Assembly: GCF_004211955.1 (NCBI RefSeq)
Contig: NZ_RHJI01000001.1
Location: 62,001-126,000, forward strand
DNA: 64,000 nucleotides
Source: Escherichia sp. E1V33
GTDB taxonomy: Bacteria > Pseudomonadota > Gammaproteobacteria > Enterobacterales > Enterobacteriaceae
Direction of reading: 5' to 3'
Both the position numbers and the translations under genes were made by a program. The notes under the pieces were generated by a model, which was given only the letters and a program-made list of their open reading frames with translations, ran no database searches and was not told the DNA's origin. Positions 26,945 to 38,467 of the stretch are shown here, piece after piece; positions within the stretch are counted from its first letter, which is position 1; each line of letters opens with the position of its first letter.

Positions 26945-26978
26945 AACCCTGGATGAGAGTCCGGGGTTTTTGTTTTTT
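26945..26978 (+). terminator. rpoH terminator
   Basis: AACCCTGGA and TCCGGGGTT around a six-base loop, followed by an interrupted T-run (TTTTGTTTTTT), 20 bases after the rpoH stop. Confidence 0.9.
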
Positions 26979-27196
26979 AGGCCACTGCAATAATCAATTC
27001 CCGCCTCCGGCAAAACGTCAATCCCCACGCAGATTGTTAATAAACTGTCAAAATAGCTATTCCAATATCATAAAAATCGGGTATGTTTTAGCAGAGTATG
27101 CTGCTAAAGCACGGGTAGTCATGCATAAAACGAAATAAAGTGCTGAACAACAACATCACAACACACGTAATAACCAGAAGAATGGGGATTCTCAGG

Positions 27197-28300
27197 ATGA
27201 ACATGAAGGGTAAAGCGTTACTGGCAGGATGTATCGCGCTGGCATTCAGCAATATGGCTCTGGCAGAAGATATTAAAGTTGCGGTCGTGGGCGCGATGTC
27301 CGGTCCGGTGGCCCAGTACGGTGACCAGGAGTTTACTGGCGCAGAACAGGCGGTTGCGGATATCAATGCTAAAGGTGGTATCAAAGGCAATAAACTGCAA
27401 ATCGTAAAATATGACGATGCCTGTGATCCGAAACAGGCGGTTGCGGTGGCGAACAAGGTCGTTAACGACGGCATTAAATACGTGATTGGTCACCTCTGCT
27501 CTTCATCAACGCAGCCTGCGTCTGACATCTACGAAGACGAAGGCATTTTAATGATCACCCCAGCGGCAACCGCGCCAGAACTGACCGCGCGCGGCTATAA
27601 GTTGGTTATGCGCACCACCGGCCTGGACTCCGACCAGGGACCAACGGCGGCGAAATATATTCTTGAGAAAGTGAAACCGCAGCGTATTGCTATCGTCCAC
27701 GACAAACAACAGTACGGTGAAGGTCTGGCGCGTGCGGTTCAGGACGGCCTGAAGAAAGGCAATGCTAACGTGGTGTTCTTTGATGGTATCACCGCCGGGG
27801 AAAAAGATTTCTCAACGCTGGTGGCGCGTCTGAAGAAAGAGAATATCGACTTCGTTTACTACGGCGGTTATCACCCGGAAATGGGACAAATCCTGCGTCA
27901 GGCACGCGCGGCAGGGCTGAAAACTCAGTTTATGGGGCCGGAAGGTGTGGCTAACGTCTCGCTGTCTAACATTGCAGGTGAGTCAGCGGAAGGGCTGCTG
28001 GTAACCAAGCCGAAGAACTACGACCAGGTTCCGGCAAACAAACCAATTGTTGACGCGATCAAAGCGAAAAAACAGGATCCAAGCGGCGCGTTCGTCTGGA
28101 CCACCTACGCCGCGCTGCAATCTTTGCAGGCGGGCCTGAATCAGTCTGACGATCCGGCGGAGATTGCCAAATACCTGAAAGCGAACTCGGTTGATACCGT
28201 GATGGGGCCGCTGACCTGGGATGAGAAAGGCGACCTGAAAGGCTTTGAGTTCGGTGTATTTGACTGGCACGCCAACGGCACGGCGACCGATGCGAAGTAA
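27197..28300 (+). CDS. livJ: Leucine/isoleucine/valine-binding protein LivJ
   Basis: 367 residues from the ATG at 27197; a longer frame upstream lacks a ribosome site. Signal peptide of 23 residues ending MALA before EDIKVAVVG. Periplasmic type I binding fold with the paired cysteines (DACDPKQA and GHLCSSSTQ). It delivers Leu, Ile and Val to LivHMGF. It is a close paralogue of LivK, 1 kb downstream, with panM between. Transcribed alone, with regulation by Lrp and leucine known in E. coli. Confidence 0.96.
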   Translation: MNMKGKALLAGCIALAFSNMALAEDIKVAVVGAMSGPVAQYGDQEFTGAEQAVADINAKGGIKGNKLQIVKYDDACDPKQAVAVANKVVNDGIKYVIGHLCSSSTQPASDIYEDEGILMITPAATAPELTARGYKLVMRTTGLDSDQGPTAAKYILEKVKPQRIAIVHDKQQYGEGLARAVQDGLKKGNANVVFFDGITAGEKDFSTLVARLKKENIDFVYYGGYHPEMGQILRQARAAGLKTQFMGPEGVANVSLSNIAGESAEGLLVTKPKNYDQVPANKPIVDAIKAKKQDPSGAFVWTTYAALQSLQAGLNQSDDPAEIAKYLKANSVDTVMGPLTWDEKGDLKGFEFGVFDWHANGTATDAK

Positions 28301-28359
28301 TTGTTAATCGGCAACTTTGGGTTGCCGCCAAATTGCTAATATCGAGTACGTTGCTTCAT

Positions 28360-28458
<99 letters not shown>

Positions 28459-28498
28459 ATTTCTCGTTGGTCATCACTTTTGAAATCAAACTTGACGA

Positions 28499-28882
28499 TT
28501 AACGCTTCTCCCAGCCGCCCTGTTGTGCCGTAAACCCCAGTGCCTGCATAAACGCTGTCATTACGCTGCGATCTTCCACGCCAGCATCCGCCATCCACCA
28601 GCCTGAAACGCCAGGATTGTTACGCAAAACCTCTTCCAGCAGATATTGCCCCACACCGCGACGCCGGGTGACTTCCCGCACGCGCAGGGAATCCAGTGCC
28701 CCCTCGGTGCCGCTTAAGGTCACCCGCACGGCAGCGAGCAGGCGCTCGTTAAAACGCGCGGCGTAAATACGGTGGTTATCGTCAACCTGTAAAGAGGAAG
28801 GGGAATACTCCGGCCAGATCTTTTGCAGGTCAATCCGGTCCTGGTCGCTAAAGTTTTCTAATCGAATGATGGTCAGCTTCAT
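28499..28882 (-). CDS. panM: PanD maturation factor PanM (PanZ)
   Basis: 127-residue GNAT-fold protein with the acetyl-CoA-binding region RVREVTRRRGVGQYLLEEVL. In E. coli it triggers self-cleavage of pro-PanD (aspartate decarboxylase) and, with CoA bound, inhibits it, so linking beta-alanine supply to CoA level. It is encoded on the opposite strand between livJ and livK. Confidence 0.94.
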   Translation of the reverse strand: MKLTIIRLENFSDQDRIDLQKIWPEYSPSSLQVDDNHRIYAARFNERLLAAVRVTLSGTEGALDSLRVREVTRRRGVGQYLLEEVLRNNPGVSGWWMADAGVEDRSVMTAFMQALGFTAQQGGWEKR

Positions 28883-29305
28883 GGGGAACCCGTGTAAATC
28901 ACAAAAGTGGAACCAGTGTAACGAAATAATTTAATCGGAGGCTTTCTCTTTTTTATTTCTTTTGGCAGGTGATTAATTTTTTTTCAGCAATAATTACAAA
29001 GTTAAAACATTAGAGAATGAAAAATGTCCAGCATAATCCCCTGAATGGTAGTGAATTATTCCGCCCTTTGTGCCGTTATTTTATGCTGACAAAGGCGCTT
29101 TTTTCTGTTTATCTATCAACATATTCAGAATATTATCTGTTCTTAATCGACTGAAAAATAGGGATTTTAATCGCTATTATCACAATATACTGTGCTAAAC
29201 CCTTAATCAGACAGGTAAAAACAGTGCAGTATAAAAAAAGAACAGTCTGATTTTTGAATACATAAAAACAAAGCAGCACAACATTACGAGTGGGGATTTT
29301 GAATA
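28883..29305 (+). promoter_or_regulatory. livK upstream region
   Basis: 423 bases without a gene, strongly A+T-rich, containing the divergent promoters of panM and livK. A -10-like TATAAA (near 29229-29236) is seen in the context CAGTATAAAAAAAG. No clear stem-loop or operator repeat was recognised. Lrp-dependent control of livK is known but its sites cannot be read reliably by eye. Confidence 0.4.
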
Positions 29306-30415
29306 ATGAAACGGAATGCGAAAACTATCATCGCAGGGATGATTGCACTGGCAATTTCACACACTGCTATGGCTGACGATATTAAGGTTGCCGTTGTCGG
29401 CGCGATGTCCGGCCCGATTGCCCAGTGGGGCGATATGGAATTTAACGGCGCGCGTCAGGCAATTAAAGACATTAATGCCAAAGGGGGAATTAAAGGCGAT
29501 AAGCTGGTTGGCGTGGAATATGACGACGCCTGCGACCCGAAACAAGCCGTTGCGGTCGCCAACAAAATCGTTAACGACGGCATTAAATATGTTATTGGTC
29601 ATCTGTGTTCTTCTTCTACCCAACCTGCATCAGATATCTACGAAGACGAAGGTATTCTGATGATCTCGCCGGGAGCGACCAACCCGGAGCTGACCCAACG
29701 CGGTTATCAACACATCATGCGTACTGCCGGGCTGGACTCTTCCCAGGGGCCAACGGCGGCAAAATACATTCTTGAGACGGTGAAGCCCCAGCGCATCGCC
29801 ATCATTCACGACAAACAACAGTATGGCGAAGGGCTGGCACGTTCGGTGCAGGACGGGCTGAAAGCGGCTAACGCCAACGTCGTCTTCTTCGACGGCATTA
29901 CCGCTGGCGAGAAAGATTTCTCCGCACTGATCGCCCGCCTGAAAAAAGAAAACATCGACTTCGTTTACTACGGCGGTTACTACCCGGAAATGGGCCAGAT
30001 GCTGCGCCAGGCCCGTTCCGTTGGCCTGAAAACTCAGTTTATGGGGCCGGAAGGTGTGGGTAACGCATCATTGTCGAATATTGCCGGTGATGCTGCCGAA
30101 GGCATGTTGGTCACTATGCCAAAACGCTATGACCAGGATCCTGCAAACCAGGGCATCGTTGATGCGCTGAAAGCAGACAAGAAAGATCCATCCGGGCCAT
30201 ATGTCTGGATCACCTACGCGGCGGTGCAATCTCTGGCGACTGCCCTTGAGCGTACCGGCAGCGATGAGCCGCTGGCGCTGGTGAAAGATTTAAAAGCTAA
30301 CGGTGCAAACACCGTGATTGGGCCGCTGAACTGGGATGAAAAAGGCGATCTTAAGGGATTTGATTTTGGTGTCTTCCAGTGGCACGCCGACGGTTCATCC
30401 ACGGCAGCCAAGTGA
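29306..30415 (+). CDS. livK: Leucine-specific binding protein LivK
   Basis: 369 residues; 23-residue signal ending TAMA before DDIKVAVVG. Same fold as LivJ, with very similar sequence from residue 24 on, and the same cysteine pair. Specific for leucine. First gene of livKHMGF; the next gene is separated by a strong stem-loop, which may favour excess binding protein over permease. Confidence 0.96.
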
Positions 30416-30423
30416 AAATCCCA

Positions 30424-30444
30424 CCGCCCGTGAAATGCGGGCGG
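30424..30444 (+). terminator. GC stem-loop between livK and livH
   Basis: CCGCCCG (30424-30430) and CGGGCGG (30438-30444) around a seven-base loop, followed by GTTTAG. With only a short T-run it probably acts as partial terminator or mRNA stabiliser that lowers downstream expression. Confidence 0.65.
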
Positions 30445-30462
30445 GTTTAGAAAGGTTACCTT

Positions 30463-31389
30463 ATGTCTGAGCAGTTTTTGTATTTCTTGCAGCAGATGTT
30501 TAACGGCGTCACGCTGGGCAGTACCTACGCGCTGATAGCCATCGGCTACACCATGGTTTACGGCATTATCGGCATGATCAACTTCGCCCACGGCGAGGTT
30601 TACATGATCGGCAGCTACGTCTCCTTTATGATCATCGCCGCGCTGATGATGCTGGGCATTGATACCGGCTGGCTGCTGGTGGCGGCGGGATTCGTCGGCG
30701 CAATCGTCATTGCCAGCGCCTACGGCTGGAGTATCGAACGGGTAGCCTATCGCCCGGTGCGCAACTCTAAGCGCCTGATTGCGCTTATTTCCGCAATCGG
30801 TATGTCCATCTTCCTGCAAAACTACGTTAGCCTGACCGAAGGTTCGCGCGACGTGGCGCTGCCCAGCCTGTTTAACGGTCAGTGGGTGGTGGGCCATAGC
30901 GAAAACTTCTCTGCTTCTATTACTACCATGCAGGCGGTGATCTGGATTGTCACCTTCCTCGCCATGCTGGCGCTGACGATTTTCATTCGCTATTCCCGCA
31001 TGGGGCGCGCGTGTCGTGCCTGCGCGGAAGATCTGAAAATGGCGAGTCTGCTTGGCATCAACACCGACCGGGTGATTGCGCTGACCTTTGTGATTGGTGC
31101 GGCGATGGCGGCGGTGGCGGGAGTACTGCTCGGCCAGTTCTACGGCGTGATTAACCCCTACATCGGCTTTATGGCCGGGATGAAAGCCTTTACCGCTGCG
31201 GTGCTCGGTGGGATTGGCAGCATTCCGGGAGCGATGATTGGCGGGCTGATCCTGGGGATTGCGGAGGCGCTCTCTTCTGCCTATCTGAGTACGGAATATA
31301 AAGATGTGGTCTCATTCGCCCTGCTGATTCTGGTGCTGCTGGTGATGCCGACCGGTATTCTGGGGCGCCCGGAGGTAGAGAAAGTATGA
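30463..31389 (+). CDS. livH: Branched-chain amino acid permease LivH
   Basis: 308-residue inner-membrane permease with about eight helices, starting with the typical [20 protein letters not shown]. Forms the channel with LivM for LivJ- and LivK-bound substrates. AAAGG precedes the ATG; the stop overlaps livM (ATGA). Confidence 0.96.
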   Translation: MSEQFLYFLQQMFNGVTLGSTYALIAIGYTMVYGIIGMINFAHGEVYMIGSYVSFMIIAALMMLGIDTGWLLVAAGFVGAIVIASAYGWSIERVAYRPVRNSKRLIALISAIGMSIFLQNYVSLTEGSRDVALPSLFNGQWVVGHSENFSASITTMQAVIWIVTFLAMLALTIFIRYSRMGRACRACAEDLKMASLLGINTDRVIALTFVIGAAMAAVAGVLLGQFYGVINPYIGFMAGMKAFTAAVLGGIGSIPGAMIGGLILGIAEALSSAYLSTEYKDVVSFALLILVLLVMPTGILGRPEVEKV

Positions 31390-32663
31390 AACCGATGCAT
31401 ATTGCAATGGCGTTGCTCTCTGCCGCGATGTTTTTTGTGCTGGCGGGCGTCTTTATGGGCGTGCAACTGGAGCTGGACGGCACCAAACTGGTGGTCGACA
31501 GCGCTTCGGATGTCCGTTGGGAGTGGGTGTTTATCGGCACGGCGGTGGTCTTTTTCTTCCAGCTTTTGCGACCTGCTTTCCAGAAAGGGCTGAAAAGCGT
31601 TTCCGGGCCGAAGTTTATTCTGCCAGCCATTGATGGCTCCACGGTGAAGCAAAAGCTGTTTCTCGTGGCGCTGCTGGTGCTTGCGGTGGCGTGGCCGTTT
31701 ATGGTCTCACGCGGGACGGTGGATATCGCCACCCTGACCATGATCTACATTATCCTCGGCCTCGGGCTGAACGTGGTGGTAGGGCTTTCTGGCCTGCTGG
31801 TGCTCGGTTACGGCGGCTTTTACGCCATCGGCGCTTACACTTTTGCGCTGCTCAATCACTATTACGGTCTGGGCTTCTGGACCTGTCTGCCGATTGCCGG
31901 GTTAATGGCAGCGGCGGCGGGCTTCCTGCTCGGCTTTCCGGTGCTGCGTCTGCGCGGTGACTATCTGGCGATCGTTACCCTCGGTTTCGGCGAAATTGTG
32001 CGCATATTGCTGCTCAATAATACCGAAATTACCGGCGGCCCGAATGGCATCAGCCAGATCCCAAAACCGACCTTCTTCGGGCTTGAGTTTAGCCGTACCG
32101 CCCGTGAAGGCGGCTGGGACACGTTTAGTAATTTCTTTGGCCTGAAATACGATCCCTCCGATCGCGTTATCTTCCTCTACCTGGTGGCATTGCTGCTGGT
32201 GGTGTTAAGCCTGTTTGTCATTAACCGCCTGCTGCGGATGCCGCTGGGTCGCGCGTGGGAAGCGTTGCGTGAAGACGAGATAGCCTGCCGTTCGCTGGGC
32301 TTAAGCCCGCGTCGTATCAAGCTGACTGCCTTTACCATCAGCGCCGCGTTTGCCGGTTTTGCCGGAACGCTGTTTGCGGCGCGCCAGGGCTTTGTCAGCC
32401 CGGAATCCTTCACCTTTGCCGAATCGGCGTTCGTGCTGGCGATAGTGGTGCTCGGCGGTATGGGCTCGCAATTTGCGGTGATTCTGGCGGCAATTTTGCT
32501 GGTGGTGTCGCGCGAATTGATGCGTGATTTCAACGAATACAGCATGTTAATGCTCGGTGGTTTGATGGTGCTGATGATGATCTGGCGTCCGCAGGGCTTG
32601 CTGCCCATGACGCGCCCGCAACTCAAGCTGAAAAACGGCGCAGCGAAAGGAGAGCAGGCATGA
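31386..32663 (+). CDS. livM: Branched-chain amino acid permease LivM
   Basis: 425 residues with two extra N-terminal helices before the LivHM-type core ([27 protein letters not shown] begins near residue 120) and the EAA-like loop [21 protein letters not shown]. Second membrane subunit of the Liv ABC transporter. Overlaps livG by four bases. Confidence 0.96.
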   Translation: MKPMHIAMALLSAAMFFVLAGVFMGVQLELDGTKLVVDSASDVRWEWVFIGTAVVFFFQLLRPAFQKGLKSVSGPKFILPAIDGSTVKQKLFLVALLVLAVAWPFMVSRGTVDIATLTMIYIILGLGLNVVVGLSGLLVLGYGGFYAIGAYTFALLNHYYGLGFWTCLPIAGLMAAAAGFLLGFPVLRLRGDYLAIVTLGFGEIVRILLLNNTEITGGPNGISQIPKPTFFGLEFSRTAREGGWDTFSNFFGLKYDPSDRVIFLYLVALLLVVLSLFVINRLLRMPLGRAWEALREDEIACRSLGLSPRRIKLTAFTISAAFAGFAGTLFAARQGFVSPESFTFAESAFVLAIVVLGGMGSQFAVILAAILLVVSRELMRDFNEYSMLMLGGLMVLMMIWRPQGLLPMTRPQLKLKNGAAKGEQA

Positions 32664-33427
32664 GTCAGCCATTATTATCTGTTAACGGCCTGATGATGCG
32701 TTTCGGCGGCCTGCTGGCGGTGAACAACGTCAATCTTGAACTGTACCCGCAGGAGATCGTCTCGTTAATCGGCCCTAACGGTGCCGGAAAAACCACGGTT
32801 TTTAACTGCCTGACCGGATTCTACAAACCCACCGGAGGCACCATTTTACTGCGCGATCAGCATCTGGAAGGTTTGCCGGGGCAGCAAATTGCCCGCATGG
32901 GCGTGGTGCGCACCTTCCAGCATGTGCGTCTGTTCCGTGAAATGACGGTGATTGAAAACCTGCTGGTGGCACAGCATCAGCAACTGAAAACCGGGCTGTT
33001 CTCTGGCCTGTTGAAAACGCCTTCTTTCCGTCGTGCCCAGAGCGAAGCCCTCGACCGCGCCGCGACCTGGCTTGAGCGCATTGGTTTGCTGGAACACGCC
33101 AACCGTCAGGCGAGTAACCTGGCCTACGGTGACCAGCGCCGTCTTGAGATCGCCCGCTGCATGGTGACGCAGCCGGAGATTTTAATGCTCGACGAACCGG
33201 CGGCGGGTCTTAACCCGAAAGAGACGAAAGAACTGGATGAGCTGATTGCCGAACTGCGTAACCATCACAACACCACTATCTTGTTGATTGAACACGATAT
33301 GAAGCTGGTGATGGGAATTTCAGACCGAATTTACGTGGTCAATCAGGGGACGCCGCTGGCAAACGGTACGCCGGAGCAAATCCGTAATAACCCGGACGTG
33401 ATCCGTGCCTATTTAGGTGAGGCATAA
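32660..33427 (+). CDS. livG: Branched-chain amino acid ABC ATPase LivG
   Basis: 255 residues. Walker [10 protein letters not shown] at 38-46, Walker [14 protein letters not shown], and a signature that reads LAYGDQRR instead of LSGGQ, as usual for this family. Energises the LivHM permease with LivF. Confidence 0.97.
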   Translation: MSQPLLSVNGLMMRFGGLLAVNNVNLELYPQEIVSLIGPNGAGKTTVFNCLTGFYKPTGGTILLRDQHLEGLPGQQIARMGVVRTFQHVRLFREMTVIENLLVAQHQQLKTGLFSGLLKTPSFRRAQSEALDRAATWLERIGLLEHANRQASNLAYGDQRRLEIARCMVTQPEILMLDEPAAGLNPKETKELDELIAELRNHHNTTILLIEHDMKLVMGISDRIYVVNQGTPLANGTPEQIRNNPDVIRAYLGEA

Positions 33428-33428
33428 G

Positions 33429-34142
33429 ATGGAAAAAGTCATGTTGTCCTTTGACAAAGTCAGCGCCCACTACGGCAAAATCCAGGCGCTGCATGAGGTG
33501 AGCCTGCATATCAATCAGGGCGAGATTGTCACCCTCATTGGCGCAAACGGGGCGGGGAAAACCACCTTGCTCGGCACATTATGCGGCGATCCGCGTGCCA
33601 CCAGTGGGCGAATTGTGTTTGATGATAAAGACATTACCGACTGGCAGACGGCGAAAATCATGCGCGAAGCGGTAGCGATTGTCCCGGAAGGGCGTCGCGT
33701 CTTCTCGCGGATGACGGTGGAAGAGAACCTGGCGATGGGCGGCTTTTTTGCCGAACGCGACCAGTTTCAGGAGCGCATAAAGTGGGTGTATGAACTGTTC
33801 CCGCGTCTGCATGAGCGCCGTGTTCAGCGGGCAGGCACCATGTCCGGCGGTGAACAGCAGATGTTGGCGATTGGTCGCGCGCTGATGAGCAACCCGCGTT
33901 TGTTGTTGCTTGATGAGCCATCGCTCGGTCTTGCGCCGATTATCATCCAGCAAATTTTCGACACCATCGAACAACTGCGCGAGCAGGGGATGACCATCTT
34001 CCTCGTCGAGCAGAACGCCAACCAGGCGCTAAAGCTCGCCGATCGCGGCTACGTGCTGGAAAACGGTCATGTGGTGCTCTCCGATACTGGTGATGCACTA
34101 CTGGCGAACGAAGCGGTGAGAAGTGCGTATTTAGGCGGGTAA
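33429..34142 (+). CDS. livF: Branched-chain amino acid ABC ATPase LivF
   Basis: 237 residues from the ATG at 33429, one base after the livG stop; an earlier in-frame start inside livG is unlikely. Walker A GANGAGKTT at 38-46, signature MSGGEQQ, Walker B LLLLDEPSLGLAP. Last gene of the liv operon, followed by a terminator. Confidence 0.97.
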   Translation: MEKVMLSFDKVSAHYGKIQALHEVSLHINQGEIVTLIGANGAGKTTLLGTLCGDPRATSGRIVFDDKDITDWQTAKIMREAVAIVPEGRRVFSRMTVEENLAMGGFFAERDQFQERIKWVYELFPRLHERRVQRAGTMSGGEQQMLAIGRALMSNPRLLLLDEPSLGLAPIIIQQIFDTIEQLREQGMTIFLVEQNANQALKLADRGYVLENGHVVLSDTGDALLANEAVRSAYLGG

Positions 34143-34149
34143 ATTATCA

Positions 34150-34182
34150 ATAACCCGGCAGCTAAGTTCTGCCGGGTTATTC
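34150..34182 (+). terminator. liv operon terminator
   Basis: AATAACCCGGCAG and CTGCCGGGTTATT, a perfect 13-base stem around CTAAGTT, eight bases after livF. The A/T pairs at its base give the U-tract. Confidence 0.9.
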
Positions 34183-34260
34183 GTCCGTATACAGACTTGT
34201 TTCAACTGACCGGGAGGATTAAAACCAGACCACTTATTTGCCACGGAAAGGTTCCCTCCT

Positions 34261-35007
34261 ATGCATTATGCCGTTGTCGCCATGTTTGAAATGCTTTGCT
34301 GTATTCACGCTTACCGTACCGGACAAGAGCGATACTGGTTTTTTATCATCTTCTGTTTTCCGGTGATTGGCTGCGTGGCGTATTTTGTCATGGTGATGCT
34401 GCCTGAAACGGGCGCTGACCGTCACGGGCGCACCTTTCTGATGCGCCTGCAGGACAAAATCAACCCGGAACGCCACCTGCACAAATTAACCGAAGAGCTG
34501 GCGATTGCCGAGACGAATCAAAACCATTATGCGTTGGCTAATGAACTGGCGCGTCTGGGGCGTTATCACGAAGCTGTTCCCCATTATCAGCAGGCGTTAA
34601 GCGGGATATTCGCCCATGAAGCGGCAATGATGCTCAGCCTGGCGCAGGCACAGTTTGCTATTCAGGAGTTCGCCGCCTGTCAGCAGACGCTGGAAGATGT
34701 GATGCGTTATAACCCTGATTTTCAGTCGGCAGACGGGCATTTGTTATTTGCCAGAACGTTAGCCGCACAAGAAAAATACGCTGATGCGGAAAGCGAGTTT
34801 GAAGTATTGATTTCTTATTACCCCGGCCCGCAGGCGCGTATTTACTATGCGGAAATGTTGGCGAAAATGAGTCGGTTACGTGAAGCCAACGAGCAGTATA
34901 TTGCCGTGGTTGATACGGCTAAACGTTCAAGACCACATTATAGAAAACACCACCGGGAATGGATTAAGACCGCCAATGATCGGCTGAAGCAGAGTATTGT
35001 TCAGTAA
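34261..35007 (+). CDS. Membrane-anchored TPR-type protein of unknown function
   Basis: 248 residues. The N-terminus has two hydrophobic helices (about 3-15 and 22-45) with a short loop, resembling phospholipase-D-nuclease N-terminal type anchors. From about residue 80 helix-pair repeats follow (ALANELARLGRYHEAVPHYQQAL and ARTLAAQEKYADAESEFEVLI), typical of tetratricopeptide repeats, which mediate protein contacts. A GAAAGG lies nine bases before the ATG. I recall nothing between livF and ugpB in K-12, so this is accessory. Its partner is unknown. Confidence 0.75.
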   Translation: MHYAVVAMFEMLCCIHAYRTGQERYWFFIIFCFPVIGCVAYFVMVMLPETGADRHGRTFLMRLQDKINPERHLHKLTEELAIAETNQNHYALANELARLGRYHEAVPHYQQALSGIFAHEAAMMLSLAQAQFAIQEFAACQQTLEDVMRYNPDFQSADGHLLFARTLAAQEKYADAESEFEVLISYYPGPQARIYYAEMLAKMSRLREANEQYIAVVDTAKRSRPHYRKHHREWIKTANDRLKQSIVQ

Positions 35008-35103
35008 GCGCTGCGCCAGATAGTCTCTGGCGCGTTAATTTTCCCCAACGTAGCATTATCCGTGCCCCATCTCCCATTTTCCCTCACCCGTACCGTCACC
35101 GCC

Positions 35104-35121
35104 TTGTCATCTTTCTGACAC
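35104..35121 (+). promoter_or_regulatory. Candidate Pho box upstream of ugpB
   Basis: TTGTCAT and CTGACAC start 11 bases apart (35104 and 35115), matching two PhoB half-sites (consensus CTGTCAT). PhoB activation of ugpB under phosphate starvation is known. Further degenerate half-sites occur downstream (ATGTCAT at 35172). Confidence 0.7.
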
Positions 35122-35239
35122 CTTACTATCTTACAAATGTAACAAAAAGGTTATTTTTCTGTAATTCGAGCATGTCATGTTACCCCGCGAGCATAAAACG
35201 CGTGAATTCGCGCATTCGGTACAACAAGAGAGATAAACG

Positions 35240-36556
35240 ATGAAACCGTTACATTATACAGCTTCAGCACTGGCGCTCGGACTGGCGTTAATGGGGAATG
35301 CACAGGCAGTGACGACCATTCCGTTCTGGCATTCTATGGAAGGGGAACTGGGTAAAGAGGTGGATTCTCTGGCCCAACGTTTTAACGCCGAAAACCCGGA
35401 TTACAAAATTGTACCGACCTATAAAGGCAACTACGAGCAGAATTTAAGTGCGGGAATCGCCGCATTTCGCACCGGCAACGCGCCGGCTATTTTGCAGGTT
35501 TATGAAGTTGGCACCGCCACCATGATGGCGTCGAAAGCCATTAAACCGGTGTATGACGTGTTTAAAGAGGCGGGGATTCAATTCGATGAGTCGCAGTTTG
35601 TGCCGACGGTTTCAGGTTACTACTCCGACAGCAAAACGGGCCACTTACTCTCCCAGCCGTTTAACAGCTCGACCCCCGTTCTCTATTACAACAAAGACGC
35701 CTTCAAGAAAGCAGGATTAGACCCGGAACAGCCGCCGAAAACCTGGCAGGATCTGGCGGACTATTCTGCAAAACTGAAAGCCTCCGGTATGAAGTGCGGC
35801 TACGCCAGCGGCTGGCAGGGCTGGATCCAACTGGAAAACTTTAGCGCCTGGAACGGTCTGCCGTTTGCCAGCAAAAACAACGGCTTTGACGGCACGGATG
35901 CGGTGCTGGAGTTCAACAAGCCGGAGCAGGTGAAACACATCGCCATGCTTGAAGAGATGAACAAGAAGGGCGATTTCAGCTACGTCGGGCGTAAGGATGA
36001 ATCCACCGAGAAGTTCTATAACGGTGATTGCGCGATGACCACCGCCTCTTCCGGTTCTCTCGCTAATATTCGTGAGTACGCCAAATTTAACTATGGCGTA
36101 GGCATGATGCCTTACGACGCCGATGCGAAAGATGCACCGCAAAACGCCATTATCGGCGGGGCCAGCCTGTGGGTGATGCAGGGCAAAGATAAAGAAACGT
36201 ATACCGGCGTGGCGAAGTTCCTCGACTTCCTCGCGAAGCCAGAAAACGCTGCCGAGTGGCATCAGAAAACCGGTTATCTGCCAATCACCAAAGCAGCGTA
36301 TGACCTGACCCGTGAGCAGGGCTTTTATGAGAAAAACCCAGGGGCGGATACCGCGACGCGTCAGATGCTGAATAAGCCGCCGTTGCCGTTCACCAAAGGG
36401 CTGCGTCTGGGCAACATGCCGCAGATCCGCGTGATTGTGGATGAAGAGCTGGAGAGCGTGTGGACTGGTAAGAAGACGCCACAGCAGGCGCTGGATACTG
36501 CCGTTGAGCGTGGAAATCAGTTGCTGCGCCGTTTTGAGAAATCGACGAAGTCTTAA
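35240..36556 (+). CDS. ugpB: sn-Glycerol-3-phosphate-binding protein UgpB
   Basis: 438 residues; signal peptide of 23 residues ending AQA. Type I extracellular solute-binding family 1 domain. Binds glycerol-3-phosphate and glycerophosphodiesters in the periplasm for UgpAEC. An AGAGAG ribosome site precedes the ATG. Expressed under phosphate limitation, as the Pho box suggests. Separated from ugpA by 180 bases of inverted repeats. Confidence 0.96.
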   Translation: MKPLHYTASALALGLALMGNAQAVTTIPFWHSMEGELGKEVDSLAQRFNAENPDYKIVPTYKGNYEQNLSAGIAAFRTGNAPAILQVYEVGTATMMASKAIKPVYDVFKEAGIQFDESQFVPTVSGYYSDSKTGHLLSQPFNSSTPVLYYNKDAFKKAGLDPEQPPKTWQDLADYSAKLKASGMKCGYASGWQGWIQLENFSAWNGLPFASKNNGFDGTDAVLEFNKPEQVKHIAMLEEMNKKGDFSYVGRKDESTEKFYNGDCAMTTASSGSLANIREYAKFNYGVGMMPYDADAKDAPQNAIIGGASLWVMQGKDKETYTGVAKFLDFLAKPENAAEWHQKTGYLPITKAAYDLTREQGFYEKNPGADTATRQMLNKPPLPFTKGLRLGNMPQIRVIVDEELESVWTGKKTPQQALDTAVERGNQLLRRFEKSTKS

Positions 36557-36567
36557 TTCGAGCTTTA

Positions 36568-36713
36568 CCCCTCACCCTAACCCTCTCCCTAAGGGAGAGG
36601 GGACCGATCGGCGTGGTGGAAAAATGCCGTATAGGTTTGCAACTTTGCTCGGTGGGAAAAGTATGCACCGCCTTTCTCCCTCGCCCCTCAGGGGAGAGGG
36701 CTGGGGTGAGGGG
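36568..36713. repeat. Two facing box C elements between ugpB and ugpA
   Basis: First copy 36568-36602 begins CCCCTCACCCTAACCCTC; the second, 36674-36713, ends GAGGGCTGGGGTGAGGGG, its near complement. Each copy also folds on itself. Together they make an inverted repeat with arms of about 35-40 bases and a 70-base spacer. In the ugp mRNA this should form strong structure after ugpB. Confidence 0.85.
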
Positions 36714-36736
36714 AACACAACACGAAGAGTTTAACT

Positions 36737-37624
36737 ATGTCATCATCCCGTCCGGTGTTCCGCTCGCGCTGGCTGCCTTATCTGCTGGTCGCGCCGCAGC
36801 TCATCATCACCGTTATCTTTTTTATCTGGCCTGCGGGCGAAGCGTTGTGGTACTCGCTGCAAAGCGTCGATCCGTTTGGTTTCTCCAGCCAGTTTGTCGG
36901 CCTGGATAACTTCGTCGCGCTGTTTCATGACAGCTACTATATCGACTCCTTCTGGACGACGATAAAATTCAGCACCTTTGTCACCGTCAGCGGTTTGCTG
37001 GTATCGCTGTTCTTTGCGGCGCTGGTGGAGTACATCGTGCGCGGCAGTCGTTTCTATCAAACCTTGATGCTGCTGCCGTATGCCGTGGCTCCCGCCGTTG
37101 CCGCCGTATTGTGGATCTTCCTGTTTAACCCCGGTCGCGGGCTGATCACCCATTTTCTCGCTGAGTTCGGCTACGACTGGAACCACGCGCAAAACAGCGG
37201 TCAGGCAATGTTTCTGGTGGTGTTTGCCTCAGTATGGAAGCAAATCAGCTACAACTTCCTGTTCTTCTATGCCGCGCTGCAATCCATTCCCCGTTCGTTG
37301 ATCGAAGCCGCAGCCATCGACGGTGCAGGGCCGATTCGCCGCTTCTTTAAGATTGCGCTGCCGCTTATCGCCCCGGTGAGTTTCTTCCTGCTGGTAGTGA
37401 ACCTGGTGTATGCCTTCTTCGACACCTTCCCGGTGATCGACGCCGCCACGTCCGGCGGGCCGGTTCAGGCCACCACGACACTGATTTATAAGATTTACCG
37501 CGAAGGCTTTACCGGACTGGATCTGGCTTCGTCTGCCGCACAGTCGGTGGTGTTGATGTTCCTCGTCATCGTGCTGACGGTGGTGCAGTTCCGCTATGTT
37601 GAAAGCAAGGTGCGTTACCAATGA
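36737..37624 (+). CDS. ugpA: Glycerol-3-phosphate ABC permease UgpA
   Basis: 295 residues, six helices, with the MalF-type EAA loop [20 protein letters not shown]. First membrane subunit of the Ugp importer. Stop overlaps ugpE (ATGA). Confidence 0.96.
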   Translation: MSSSRPVFRSRWLPYLLVAPQLIITVIFFIWPAGEALWYSLQSVDPFGFSSQFVGLDNFVALFHDSYYIDSFWTTIKFSTFVTVSGLLVSLFFAALVEYIVRGSRFYQTLMLLPYAVAPAVAAVLWIFLFNPGRGLITHFLAEFGYDWNHAQNSGQAMFLVVFASVWKQISYNFLFFYAALQSIPRSLIEAAAIDGAGPIRRFFKIALPLIAPVSFFLLVVNLVYAFFDTFPVIDAATSGGPVQATTTLIYKIYREGFTGLDLASSAAQSVVLMFLVIVLTVVQFRYVESKVRYQ

Positions 37625-38466
37625 TTGAGAACCGTCCGTGGCTGACGATATTCAGCCATACCATGCTGATCCTCGGGATCGCGGTGATCCTCTTCCCGCT
37701 GTACGTGGCGTTTGTCGCGGCGACGCTGGATAAACAAGAAGTCTACGCCGCACCGATGACGCTCATCCCCGGCACGCATCTGCTGGAAAACATCCACAAC
37801 ATCTGGGTGAACGGGGTAGGCACGAATAGCGCGCCGTTCTGGCGGATGTTGCTTAACAGCTTCGTGATGGCGTTCAGCATTACGCTCGGCAAAATAACCG
37901 TCTCGATGCTCTCGGCATTCGCCATTGTCTGGTTTCGTTTTCCGCTACGTAACCTCTTCTTCTGGATGATTTTTATCACCCTGATGCTGCCAGTTGAAGT
38001 ACGTATCTTCCCGACGGTGGAAGTCATCGCCAACCTGAAGATGCTCGACAGCTACGCAGGTTTAACGCTGCCGCTGATGGCCTCGGCGACCGCTACCTTC
38101 CTGTTCCGCCAGTTCTTTATGACGCTGCCGGATGAACTGGTGGAAGCCGCGCGGATCGACGGCGCGTCGCCAATGCGCTTCTTTTGCGACATCGTTTTTC
38201 CGTTGTCCAAAACTAATCTGGCGGCGTTGTTTGTGATCACCTTTATTTACGGCTGGAACCAGTATTTGTGGCCGTTGTTGATTATTACCGACGTGGATCT
38301 CGGCACCACCGTGGCAGGGATCAAAGGGATGATCGCCACTGGCGAAGGCACCACGGAATGGAACTCAGTGATGGCGGCGATGTTGTTAACGCTTATCCCT
38401 CCGGTAGTGATTGTTTTAGTGATGCAGCGTGCCTTCGTGCGCGGCCTGGTCGATAGTGAGAAATAA
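37621..38466 (+). CDS. ugpE: Glycerol-3-phosphate ABC permease UgpE
   Basis: 281 residues, six helices, EAA loop [20 protein letters not shown]. Second membrane subunit. Followed by ugpC after one base. Confidence 0.96.
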   Translation: MIENRPWLTIFSHTMLILGIAVILFPLYVAFVAATLDKQEVYAAPMTLIPGTHLLENIHNIWVNGVGTNSAPFWRMLLNSFVMAFSITLGKITVSMLSAFAIVWFRFPLRNLFFWMIFITLMLPVEVRIFPTVEVIANLKMLDSYAGLTLPLMASATATFLFRQFFMTLPDELVEAARIDGASPMRFFCDIVFPLSKTNLAALFVITFIYGWNQYLWPLLIITDVDLGTTVAGIKGMIATGEGTTEWNSVMAAMLLTLIPPVVIVLVMQRAFVRGLVDSEK

Positions 38467-38467
38467 G

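Noticed and set aside
30214-30897. Open frame of 227 codons on the minus strand across livK and livH
   Set aside because: Antisense to two well-conserved genes and composed of low-complexity His/Gln/Asp-rich sequence.
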